Positions 29,200-37,085 of a stretch of DNA of 64,000 nt are shown here, in pieces (the stretch's first letter is position 1; each line of letters begins with the position of its first letter). A program made the translations under genes and the position numbers. The DNA comes from Ignavibacteria bacterium. GTDB taxonomy: Bacteria > Bacteroidota > Ignavibacteria > Kapaibacteriales > Kapaibacteriaceae. Location of the stretch: contig JABMNI010000060.1 in assembly GCA_013204605.1 (NCBI GenBank), positions 1-64,000 on the forward strand, in the 5' to 3' direction. The notes beneath the pieces are model-generated. The model had not been told where the DNA came from. It did not search any database and was given only the letters and a program-made list of their open reading frames with translations.

Positions 29200-30302
29200 T
29201 GTCTGTACAGTTTCATACATTAACAATTTCTGACGTTCTAAGAGTAACTGCCGATGCCGTTGCTATAACTTTTGATGTGCCCGAGGAATTGCGTCCGGTG
29301 TTTTTATACAAACATGGGCAATACATAACCATCAAGGTTGAAGTTGACGGCGTAAGCCATAGGCGCAACTATTCGTTGTGCTCAAGCCCCGTGATGGATG
29401 AACCATTAACTATTGCGGTGAAGCGAGTTAATGATGGCGTGGTGAGTTCTTGGATTGACAATCATGCCGTGGCCGGACTGAAAGTGGAAGTGTATCCGCC
29501 GATGGGAAATTTCACGAAGGATTTGGATCCAACACATGTCCGACATTACACAATGTTCGCGGGCGGCAGCGGGATTACTCCAATCCTCTCGATTTTGAAA
29601 TCGATTCTCAGAGTTGAAAAGGAAAGTGTTGTCACGCTGTTTTATGCAAATAGAAACAAAGCGTCGGTAATTTTTTCTGATACGTTGGACCAGCTAGTTG
29701 CTTCAAGTAACGGCAAATTCCGACTTGTGCAGATTTTGGAAGACAACTTAGATGCATCTGATGCGTCTTTACCTGGCTCCCTTTACACCGGAATTATGGA
29801 CGCTCTAATGTTGGAGCGGTTAATTGCAGACTATGTTCCTTCATTTGGCAGTGTTGAGGCCTTTGTTTGTGGTCCGGGCCCAATGATGGACAACGTGATT
29901 AGAGTTCTGCATTCCCATAATTTAGACGACAAGAAGATTCACCGAGAATATTTTACATTGAATAAAGACAACATGGAAAGTGAGATTGAAAATTCCGCAA
30001 CTGCGGGCGAGGCCGACGAGGTTGTAACGAGAAGTGTGACCATTCGCATTTATGGCACATCGTTCACTTTCGACGTCGAGCCGGACGAAACCATACTTAC
30101 TGCTGCGCAACGCGCTAATGTTGATCCGCCGTATGCATGCCAGATTGGTGCATGTTGCACGTGTAGGGCCAAGTTGCTTACAGGCAAGGTGCACATGGAC
30201 GAGCGCGAAGCATTGAGCGACGATGAAATAGAAGACGGATACATTTTGACTTGTCAGTCGCATCCGCTAACCGCGGATGTGGTGGCGGATTACGATCAGT
30301 AA
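29199..30302 (+). CDS. PaaE-like ferredoxin-NAD(P)H reductase with 2Fe-2S domain
   Basis: The 367-residue protein has an FNR-type half with the FAD motif RRNYSLCSSP (about 51-60), nucleotide-binding GGSGITPILSILKS and FVCGPGPMMDNV. It ends in a plant-type 2Fe-2S ferredoxin domain (PYACQIGACCTCRAKLLTG ... LTCQSHP). The architecture is that of PaaE/HmpX reductases, which move electrons from NAD(P)H to a partner oxygenase or cluster. No other phenylacetate genes are present. Lying between sufT and the Rrf2 gene with single-base overlap, it may serve as reductant for Fe-S assembly; that is inference. Confidence 0.88.
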   Translation: MSVQFHTLTISDVLRVTADAVAITFDVPEELRPVFLYKHGQYITIKVEVDGVSHRRNYSLCSSPVMDEPLTIAVKRVNDGVVSSWIDNHAVAGLKVEVYPPMGNFTKDLDPTHVRHYTMFAGGSGITPILSILKSILRVEKESVVTLFYANRNKASVIFSDTLDQLVASSNGKFRLVQILEDNLDASDASLPGSLYTGIMDALMLERLIADYVPSFGSVEAFVCGPGPMMDNVIRVLHSHNLDDKKIHREYFTLNKDNMESEIENSATAGEADEVVTRSVTIRIYGTSFTFDVEPDETILTAAQRANVDPPYACQIGACCTCRAKLLTGKVHMDEREALSDDEIEDGYILTCQSHPLTADVVADYDQ

Positions 30303-30307
30303 AAATT

Positions 30308-30742
30308 ATGTTACGATTATCAAAACGAGTAGAATACGGTTTATTGGCAGTGCAGGCTATGTCTTGCGCTCCAGATTGTATTGTATCTGCTAAAGACATC
30401 GCACGCCGTTTTGACATTTCGTTAGCACTCGTTGCAAAAGTTTTGCAGCAGTTAGTGCGTGCGGAGTTGGTGGTTTCGTATCACGGTACAAACGGTGGAT
30501 ATACACTAGCGAGAAACGCAAGTTTGGTCTCAGTTGCCGATGTGGTAAATGCAATAGAGGGTGCAGAGGCATCTATTGTGAATTGCCAAGAACACTCGGC
30601 TGATGAATGTTCTGCACTCGATGCTTGCACGATACGCGAGCCCCTTTCAATATTACAATTACGAATACAAAAAACAATGGCGTCAATGAGCGTTGCGGAA
30701 TTGACCCCTACAAATCAATTAGTTCAATTGGAGGTTCTATGA
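30308..30742 (+). CDS. Rrf2-family Fe-S-responsive transcriptional regulator
   Basis: The 144-residue protein has an N-terminal winged helix (LSKRVEYGLLAVQAM, ISLALVAKVLQQLVRAELV, GTNGGYTLAR) and three cysteines at 93, 101 and 107. This is close to the IscR 2Fe-2S ligands (92, 98, 104), although the first spacing is x7 rather than x5. It probably binds the IscR-type palindrome at 23548 and represses the operon when clusters are plentiful. The ATG at 30308 is chosen, 5 bp after the reductase stop; the ORF start at 30251 reads into the reductase gene. The stop overlaps sufA as ATGA. Confidence 0.9.
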   Translation: MLRLSKRVEYGLLAVQAMSCAPDCIVSAKDIARRFDISLALVAKVLQQLVRAELVVSYHGTNGGYTLARNASLVSVADVVNAIEGAEASIVNCQEHSADECSALDACTIREPLSILQLRIQKTMASMSVAELTPTNQLVQLEVL

Positions 30743-31137
30743 GCGTCACAATTTTAGGTGAAGACTCGATTACAATTGCTACGGGCATCGAAGGTGCTGA
30801 TGAGCAAGATGGTATTACCGTTACAAGGAAAGCCATCGACGAAGTGAAAAAGATCAAAATCCAAAACAGTATACCAGAAGATTATGGTCTACGGTTAGGT
30901 GTTAAAGGTGGCGGCTGCAGTGGCATGTCGTACACACTTGGTTTTGATGCTGCCGCGCGTGACAACGATCTCGTGCTCGACGCTGAAGGTGTTAAGGTAT
31001 TCATCGATACGAAATCTATGTTTTATCTCATGGAGATAACTCTGGATTTTAGCGATGGATTAATGGGAAGGGGCTTTACGTTTAACAATCCGAACGCCAC
31101 AAAAACATGTGGTTGCGGATCGAGTTTTGGCGTGTAA
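30739..31137 (+). CDS. sufA: A-type Fe-S carrier SufA/IscA (HesB family)
   Basis: The 132-residue protein has the three ligand cysteines of A-type carriers: C60 in KGGGCSGMSY, and C124 and C126 in TCGCGSSF. It has about 20 extra N-terminal residues compared with E. coli SufA. It delivers clusters to target apoproteins. It is the last gene of the SUF operon, and its ATG overlaps the Rrf2 stop by 4 bp. The longer ORF from 30607 lies mostly inside the Rrf2 gene and was rejected. Confidence 0.94.
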   Translation: MSVTILGEDSITIATGIEGADEQDGITVTRKAIDEVKKIKIQNSIPEDYGLRLGVKGGGCSGMSYTLGFDAAARDNDLVLDAEGVKVFIDTKSMFYLMEITLDFSDGLMGRGFTFNNPNATKTCGCGSSFGV

Positions 31138-31231
31138 ACAATTGCCTTTTTCATGGCGTGCGTACTTGGTTGTTGAGCGCGTAAATGTTTTACGTGCGAG
31201 CATTTTTTCAGAAAATTATTTGGAGTGATAC

Positions 31232-31858
31232 ATGGCTTACGAATGGAAGTTTAATCCGCGTCCGTATTCCGACGACGAAGCAAAAGAGTTGTTAAAAGAT
31301 GTGGTCTCTCCCGAGACATCAGATTGGCACTACAACACCCACCACAAAGGGTATGTAACGTTCTTGAATAAAATCGAAGAAGCGTTGCCAAAGTCCGACA
31401 TCGCTGCGGCGAATGGTAATTGGAGTGAGTTTGGCGAACTGAAACGTCGGCAAACCTGGAACCACGCCGGAACCGTGCTGCACGATGTGTATTGGGAAGT
31501 GTTAGGGGGCAATGGGGATCACTCCGCTGGACCCGACATTGTAGCTGCTATCGAAAAGGAATTTGGATCGTTCGATGCATGGCGTGCAGACTTCAAAGCG
31601 ACTGCCACGGCTGCAAAACTTTCAGGTTGGGGTGTGCTTTGCATAGACACGTTGTATTCAGGCAGGTTGTTAAATGTACTAGTGGACGAACATCATTACG
31701 GTGCAATCTGGGGTGGAATTCCGTTGATTTCCTGCGACGTGTTCGAACACGCGTATTACCACAAAGATGGTCCAGCGAGAGCAAAATACATCGAAAGATT
31801 TTTGAACAATTTGCACTGGGGAAGAATCAACGAGCGGTATAAGAGATTCTCTAGATAA
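31232..31858 (+). CDS. sodB: Iron/manganese superoxide dismutase
   Basis: This enzyme converts superoxide to hydrogen peroxide and oxygen in the cytoplasm. The 208-residue protein has the N-terminal ligand region WHYNTHHKGYVTFLNK, the second ligand region WNHAGTVLHDVYWEVL and the C-terminal ligands in SCDVFEHAYYHKD. The NHAGTVLHDVYW form resembles archaeal/actinobacterial-type SODs rather than the E. coli NHSFFW form, so the metal is uncertain. GGAG lies 7 nt before the ATG. A CGTAAA-TGT-TTTACG dyad (31180-31194) lies upstream. The stop shares a base with the next gene. Confidence 0.93.
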   Translation: MAYEWKFNPRPYSDDEAKELLKDVVSPETSDWHYNTHHKGYVTFLNKIEEALPKSDIAAANGNWSEFGELKRRQTWNHAGTVLHDVYWEVLGGNGDHSAGPDIVAAIEKEFGSFDAWRADFKATATAAKLSGWGVLCIDTLYSGRLLNVLVDEHHYGAIWGGIPLISCDVFEHAYYHKDGPARAKYIERFLNNLHWGRINERYKRFSR

Positions 31859-32493
31859 TGGCCTCATTTTCACTCGGGCTGTTTCCGTTAAACCTGGTTC
31901 TGTTTCCGGATACAACTATACCCATACACATATTCGAACCTCGATACATCGCACTCATTAACGAGTGCATGGAGTTTGGGTTGGAATTCGGAATCAATCT
32001 TGTTGAGAAGGGTAGGTTGTTCCCAGTTGGGTGTTCCGCAAAGGTTGTGAACGTAACAGACGAATTTGATGACGGACGGCTAGATATAATTGTTCAAGGC
32101 ATGCGAAGATTTAATTTGGTAAACTTAAATGAGACCAGCCAGACTTATGCCACTGGGACTGCCGAAGAATTAGAAGATGATGTGGAGCTGTTGGACGGTG
32201 ATTTACTAGAACGATGTTCGTTGATTTACAACAATGTGGTTGACCTCGTTTATGGCTCCGTAGGATTCAGATTCGATGCGGATACTATGCACGATAACGC
32301 GGCTTCTTTTTTTATGGCGCCAAAGTCGGGCCTGTCATTAGACCAAAAGCAAGCGCTGATTGAAATGACAAGTGAGAATCAGCGACTTGAAGTGCTGCTC
32401 AACCACTTAACAGAAATTATTCCCACGGTGCGACAGGCGGAAACATTGAATCGCATTATCCGGAGCGACGGATATTTACCGGCAGTTACATAG
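31858..32493 (+). CDS. LON peptidase N-terminal-domain protein
   Basis: The 211-residue stand-alone LON substrate-binding domain begins LGLFPLNLVLFPDTTIPIHIFEPRY, the hallmark of the family, and has VVNVTDEFDDGRLDIIVQGMRRF in the middle. It has no AAA+ or protease domain. Such proteins are common, with unclear roles in protein quality control. It overlaps the sodB stop by one base and precedes a phosphatase gene by 9 bp. Confidence 0.9.
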   Translation: MASFSLGLFPLNLVLFPDTTIPIHIFEPRYIALINECMEFGLEFGINLVEKGRLFPVGCSAKVVNVTDEFDDGRLDIIVQGMRRFNLVNLNETSQTYATGTAEELEDDVELLDGDLLERCSLIYNNVVDLVYGSVGFRFDADTMHDNAASFFMAPKSGLSLDQKQALIEMTSENQRLEVLLNHLTEIIPTVRQAETLNRIIRSDGYLPAVT

Positions 32494-32502
32494 AAAAAAA
32501 GT

Positions 32503-33738
32503 ATGCAAAGTCAGGGGTTATCTCAACGGTCGATATATAAGATTATCGACGGATTGTTGCAGAGCAATGCAACGAGTGCCGTAGAGATATTGTCGGCGCT
32601 GGTTACAGACATTGTTAACAGCGATCAGCTAGTAATGACGGGCGGTCGGCTCTGGGAATTAGTACCGGCCAAGCAACAGTACAGATTGAAGTTCCAGGAT
32701 GGAGAAATGGAGGAACTGGAGTTAGGTCTCATGCGTAGCATCCAGGAAATGCCACCTATTTCAACAATGACATCACAGTCGACCTTGACATCTGGTGCGG
32801 TTTCGTTGGAAGGTCGGGGAGACCGGGTGTTTTCAGTAACCGGCGTAGGCGATCGGGTTGAAAGTATTGAAGGGAGCCCCTTCCCATTCGTTTTAGCGTT
32901 TACAGCAAAAGCCCATTCGGAAGAATTTATCGATTCCATGACCGTGGTGGGCAGCGCAGCCAGCACGGCATTGCGAAATATGCACGCGAAGGTGGGGGAC
33001 AAAAGACTCCAGAAGGATTTAGACCAGGCTTGGCAAATTCAGCGAGATTTGGTGCCAACGCATAAGAGAACCTATAATGACTACCAACTATATGGCATTT
33101 CTATTCCGGATAGAATTGTTGGCGGCGACTATTTCGATTACATTACCGGTAGTGCCGAGACGGACCGTTTGGGCGTAGTTATTAGTGATGCGGCCAGTAA
33201 GGGTCTACCCGCGGCAGTGCAAGCGCTATTTGTGAGCGGAGCCATACGCATGGGTTCATCGTACGACACTAAGATGTCGGCCCTCGTTTCTCGCTTAAAC
33301 ACGCTCATCTACGACACCTTTCCGCACGAGCGGTTTGTGAGCTTGTGTTATTGCGAGCTCCTGAACTCAGATACTGGCCTAATGCTATACGTGAACGCTG
33401 GGCACTGTCCACCAATTCATTACATAGCCGCCACGGGCCAAATTGAGTTCCTACAACCTACTGGAGGCATACTAGGTATAATTTCGGAGCAGAAGTTCAA
33501 GGTCGAGAACATAAACATGGCCGTGGGCGATGTGCTGGTTTTGTACACCGATGGCATTACCGAGGCACTTGATAGCGAAGGCAAAGTATTCGGAGAATCG
33601 CGTCTTTCGGAGGTTATAGCTGCACATGCCACCCTGGCCCCCGAGCTAATAGCGCAGCACATTCTGGAGCGGGTAACCCAGTACAGCGTAGGTGCTAACT
33701 ACAGTGACGACAAGACCTTAGTAGTTATCCGTAGGTAG
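32503..33738 (+). CDS. SpoIIE/RsbU-type serine phosphatase
   Basis: The 411-residue cytoplasmic protein has an N-terminal GAF-like region (about 1-155, degenerate). A PP2C-type SpoIIE phosphatase domain follows, with metal-binding IVGGDYFDYI, VISDAASKGLPAAVQA, NAGHCPPIH, LYTDGITEAL and SDDKTLVVIRR. Such enzymes usually act in partner-switching cascades on anti-sigma antagonists. No anti-sigma gene is adjacent. It lies 9 bp after the LON-N gene. Confidence 0.9.
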   Translation: MQSQGLSQRSIYKIIDGLLQSNATSAVEILSALVTDIVNSDQLVMTGGRLWELVPAKQQYRLKFQDGEMEELELGLMRSIQEMPPISTMTSQSTLTSGAVSLEGRGDRVFSVTGVGDRVESIEGSPFPFVLAFTAKAHSEEFIDSMTVVGSAASTALRNMHAKVGDKRLQKDLDQAWQIQRDLVPTHKRTYNDYQLYGISIPDRIVGGDYFDYITGSAETDRLGVVISDAASKGLPAAVQALFVSGAIRMGSSYDTKMSALVSRLNTLIYDTFPHERFVSLCYCELLNSDTGLMLYVNAGHCPPIHYIAATGQIEFLQPTGGILGIISEQKFKVENINMAVGDVLVLYTDGITEALDSEGKVFGESRLSEVIAAHATLAPELIAQHILERVTQYSVGANYSDDKTLVVIRR

Positions 33739-34165
33739 GGGGCTTCCCCAATAAATAGGAAATTACTATCCGTAGAAAACTCAAATCGGCTTTTGGGTTT
33801 CCAACTTATCAATCAGTTCAAGCCAAAATAAATGATTTTTTCTTAGAGAATGTGTGGAAAACTTACATAAAATCCGTAAATTTACGTACTTTATTTACTT
33901 AAGAAAAATTCTAGTACTTAAAATGATTATGGTTGAAGGCCCGACGACGATAATCGAGCAATCACTCGGTAGGTCTCAAATAGTCGAAAAATATTAATGG
34001 TCAAGGCGCTTGTGTCGCGTAAGTGTCATATTTATCAACCAATTTGGATGTAAATACGTATTTCTTTTCACTAAACCCAATAACCAGCTAAATTGCAGTT
34101 TAAATCAATTACGTGATAAGCCTAGAGGCGGTTTAGAAATTGGGAATAGTAAAATTCAACATGAT
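33739..34165. other. 427-bp AT-rich intergenic region
   Basis: No gene was seen. The left edge carries an iterated octamer (33737-33744) whose GGGG and following CCCC (33746-33749) could form a small hairpin. A 12-bp palindrome, CGTAAATTTACG, lies at 33875-33886 in a very A/T-rich stretch. It shares the CGTAAA/TTTACG arms of the dyad upstream of sodB. The promoter of the 34-47 kb surface cluster probably lies here, but no clear TAnnTTTG box was found. Confidence 0.5.
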
Positions 34166-36043
34166 TTGATTTTTTTCAACAAAATAGTCCGAACTCTGGC
34201 AGGTTCGATGATAATGCTATCAAGCATAGTTGCTTTTGCCATACCGTCAAGTGCGCAGTACACAGACAATGTGGGAATTGGAACGGCGACCCCCGACCCA
34301 TCCGCATTGTTAGAGTTGAATAGTACCACAAAGGGATTCCTAACCACTCGGCTCACACAACTTCAGCGTGACGCCCTAACTCTTCCTGCCACAGGGTTGA
34401 TAATATTTAATACAACAGCAAAGACATTCCAGTATAACATTGGTACAAATTTCGCGCCAATTTGGGTGTCGATGTTGTACATAAATATCGACGGCGGATC
34501 TAGCTCCAAAGCCTTTTGGAGTTTGCGTGGAAACAACTCTGTGGATGCGGCCGTCGACTTTCTAGGCACTCGGAACGACCAGTCCCTAATTATAAAAACC
34601 AACGACTCAACTCGAATAATTCTAACGCCAACCGGCCAGATGCTCATTAATTCCAACGTGGAAATAACGGGAAGTCTGTTGCTTGTTGGAAATACATCGC
34701 CCTTGATATTGGATGGAGATCCGGGAGTAGCCGGTCAAGTGTTAGTTAGTAGGGGGCTAGGACTAACGCCCGAATACACAGACAGTTTGGGACTAAGCCG
34801 CCTGAGTGTTTCCGGTGGTTCTTCGTTTGGAGATACTGCCGTATTTCTAAACCTCCCACGCCTCCCTTTAAACCGTGGCTACATGTTGGTTGGCGATTCA
34901 TCCAATATTGCCCAGCCATTTGCCCCGGGTACCGATAGTACCTTCCTTGCCACCTTTAATGGCACTCCCGTTTGGTTTGATTTGGCAAAACTCTTGCGTA
35001 ACACCGCTTGGATAGTTGGCGGAAATACATCTCTATCAAGTCCGATTATTGGAAATATGGACACCACCGGTGTTCGCGACTTGGATGTGCGAGCAGGTGG
35101 AAGCAGTCTGATCTATTTAAACGGTACAGCAAAAACTATCGAGCTTAAAGCTCCAACGAATATTACGGGAGCAACTAGTTCACTTGGCATGAATGGCAAC
35201 GAGGGGATAAGCGGAAGTCCGTTGGTTTCTCAGGGTCCAGCACTCACTCCAAGGTGGATTTCCAGTATTAACATCTCCGATACGGCCTTTAAAATATCGG
35301 CCCCAAATTTTGAAACATCTTTATCAACTAATTCAAGTTTTTATGGTCCCACTTTATTTACAAATTCGGTTGCCATCACTGGACAAGCAACCTTCACACT
35401 GCTGCCCTCGATACCGCTAGACTACGGACACATCCTAGTAGGCGACACTTCGAACGTTGCAGTTCCTATTGCACCTGGAACAATTGGCTCGATCTTCCAA
35501 ATAGTGGGAGGCAAGCCAACGTGGGTTCAGCCATCTCAGTCAGCATATTGGTCGCGTGTTGGTAACGCGGGAATATCGCCTACTGAGTTTGTTGGAACTA
35601 CAGACGCTAATGATTTACGACTGGCAACGGACGGCCAAACAAGGCTTACGCTGTCAGCTGGTTCAGGGATAGTCACTCTTTCGTCACTCGGCGGTACACC
35701 GAGCTCAGTACCGTTAGGTCCGACAGATGGAGTGGTAGTAGCGGATGCCAATGGACAGTTAGGAAAGGTTGACAAATCAACCCTACTTAACCTCCTAGGT
35801 ATCCACAGTGGTCGTTTTGAGAACAGTACAACTGCAACAATGTTCACCGTTGTTATTACAATGCCGGTGGGTATAACTTTTGCAGGGAATGCCTCTATAA
35901 ACCTCACTCCCGAAGCCTCTACGAGTGTGTCAATCACCCCTTTTGTTGTCAACGGGTCACGGACCTCAACCCAATTCACAGTAAACTTCCCAGGCGGCCT
36001 CAACCCAGGGGAAGCTCTTAACTGGACTGTCCACAGTCCTTGA
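34166..36043 (+). CDS. Surface fibre-like protein with W-GN-FLGT repeats
   Basis: The 625-residue protein has a signal peptide (hydrophobic IMLSSIVAFAIPSSA) then DNVGIGTATPDPSALLELNST, a segment common in fibre-like proteins of Bacteroidota. It contains two or more copies of a repeat of about 110 residues with the pattern W..xGN....(F/V)(L/V)GT.D.(Q)xL.(I/L).T......R.....G, for example near residues 110 and 470. The start is uncertain. TTG at 34166 gives a charged n-region (FFNKIVRTLAGS); the first ATG is at 34208, and the ORF extends to 34010. A 7-bp inverted repeat (36024-36039) lies at the end. It opens the surface cluster. No enzymatic domain or T9SS domain is evident. Confidence 0.72.
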   Translation: MIFFNKIVRTLAGSMIMLSSIVAFAIPSSAQYTDNVGIGTATPDPSALLELNSTTKGFLTTRLTQLQRDALTLPATGLIIFNTTAKTFQYNIGTNFAPIWVSMLYINIDGGSSSKAFWSLRGNNSVDAAVDFLGTRNDQSLIIKTNDSTRIILTPTGQMLINSNVEITGSLLLVGNTSPLILDGDPGVAGQVLVSRGLGLTPEYTDSLGLSRLSVSGGSSFGDTAVFLNLPRLPLNRGYMLVGDSSNIAQPFAPGTDSTFLATFNGTPVWFDLAKLLRNTAWIVGGNTSLSSPIIGNMDTTGVRDLDVRAGGSSLIYLNGTAKTIELKAPTNITGATSSLGMNGNEGISGSPLVSQGPALTPRWISSINISDTAFKISAPNFETSLSTNSSFYGPTLFTNSVAITGQATFTLLPSIPLDYGHILVGDTSNVAVPIAPGTIGSIFQIVGGKPTWVQPSQSAYWSRVGNAGISPTEFVGTTDANDLRLATDGQTRLTLSAGSGIVTLSSLGGTPSSVPLGPTDGVVVADANGQLGKVDKSTLLNLLGIHSGRFENSTTATMFTVVITMPVGITFAGNASINLTPEASTSVSITPFVVNGSRTSTQFTVNFPGGLNPGEALNWTVHSP

Positions 36044-36137
36044 TTACACGCTAAAAAAACAAAAATTGTTAACAGGAAAAAAAATAAATACATCTAATAA
36101 TTCTCACTTATTTAATCACACTTCATGGAGTAAAACC

Positions 36138-37010
36138 ATGCGATTTTCAACTTTTCTGAAGGGCGGCTTATTACTAGCTGCTTTCTTCATCATTTCATCT
36201 GAAGCGTTTGCACAGTTACCTGTACGAACACGTACGCTTCAATTATTGGGTTCCACAAGTGGTGCCGTTACTCAAGACGCACCAGCAGTGGTGACACCGT
36301 ATACTGTCTCTTGGCCAGCCAGTGCTACAGGTTTCCTTGCAGATGCAGATAAAGGCTACTTGCTAGGAACTAGAACGGCCGCTAACGACATCGACATGAC
36401 CTGGGTACAACTGTCAGGCGACCTTGTTGACGGTGCGGGTGCTGCAGGACAGGTTGCTTACTGGACTGACGCTAACACGTTAGCAGGTGACGCTGGTTTC
36501 ACTTACACAGCGGGTGGAACCGTAACGGTAGGTGAAGCAGGTAACAATGGTGTTGTAGTATTCCATGACGCTGGACTTGCTGCTGACGACTTTACAACAA
36601 CCCTTGGTAATGGAACGCAAACCACAAACAACACGTTCAATTTTGATGCGCCAACAGTTGGTGGCACATATACAGTGCCTGTTTCGACAAACGGTGCAGG
36701 TGCAGGTACTACGAATTTCATTTTCGTAAGTAATGGAAATGGAACTGGAACTTGGGTTACCAATCCAACAGCAGGATTGAAATCAGGTATCGTTACTCCT
36801 GCCAATGGTGCATTCTCAGCAGCAATCGTGTTCGGAACTGCATTCGCGTTAACTCCATCTGTAACCGTAACGGCTAGTGGACCGGTGGCTAACGGATACA
36901 TTCTGCAGGTTACTGCTATTACATTTAACGGTTGCACAGTTCTTTCTTCGGCTCCATTTGATGGTACTGACGTAATCAACTGGGTAGCTAACGCTCAATA
37001 CAACCCGTAA
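36138..37010 (+). CDS. Secreted surface protein, QLPVR family
   Basis: The 290-residue protein has a clear signal peptide (MRFSTFLKGGLLLAAFFIIS, cleavage after FA). The mature start, QLPVRTRTLQLLGSTSG, is also seen in the next protein (QLPVRAREVQLISNN). The rest is Gly/Thr/Ala-rich beta sequence with many polar turns, and no known domain was recognised. The ATG at 36138 is preceded by GGAGT at about 10 nt. The larger ORF from 36066 adds residues before the signal peptide and was not used. Confidence 0.8.
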   Translation: MRFSTFLKGGLLLAAFFIISSEAFAQLPVRTRTLQLLGSTSGAVTQDAPAVVTPYTVSWPASATGFLADADKGYLLGTRTAANDIDMTWVQLSGDLVDGAGAAGQVAYWTDANTLAGDAGFTYTAGGTVTVGEAGNNGVVVFHDAGLAADDFTTTLGNGTQTTNNTFNFDAPTVGGTYTVPVSTNGAGAGTTNFIFVSNGNGTGTWVTNPTAGLKSGIVTPANGAFSAAIVFGTAFALTPSVTVTASGPVANGYILQVTAITFNGCTVLSSAPFDGTDVINWVANAQYNP

Positions 37011-37023
37011 TTCTTCAAACGCA

Positions 37024-37075
37024 GGGGACCTTGTCCCCAGCGTTCAGGGCGCAGCCGCGCGTTGCTCCCTGAACG
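37024..37075 (+). promoter_or_regulatory. Two tandem hairpins between surface genes
   Basis: GGGGAC-CTT-GTCCCC (37024-37038) is followed by CGTTCAGGG (37041-37049) pairing perfectly with CCCTGAACG (37067-37075). The second stem ends 10 nt before the next ATG. There is no T-tract, so a processing, stability or translation-control structure is as likely as a terminator. Confidence 0.7.
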
Positions 37076-37085
37076 TTTACGCATC

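Noticed and set aside
30607-30738. N-terminal extension of SufA from an upstream start
   Set aside because: It would read through the Rrf2 gene in another frame; the ATG at 30739 overlapping the Rrf2 stop gives the normal family length.
36024-36039. GGACTGT/ACAGTCC inverted repeat as a terminator
   Set aside because: The loop is only two bases and no T-tract follows; it lies inside the last codons of the gene.
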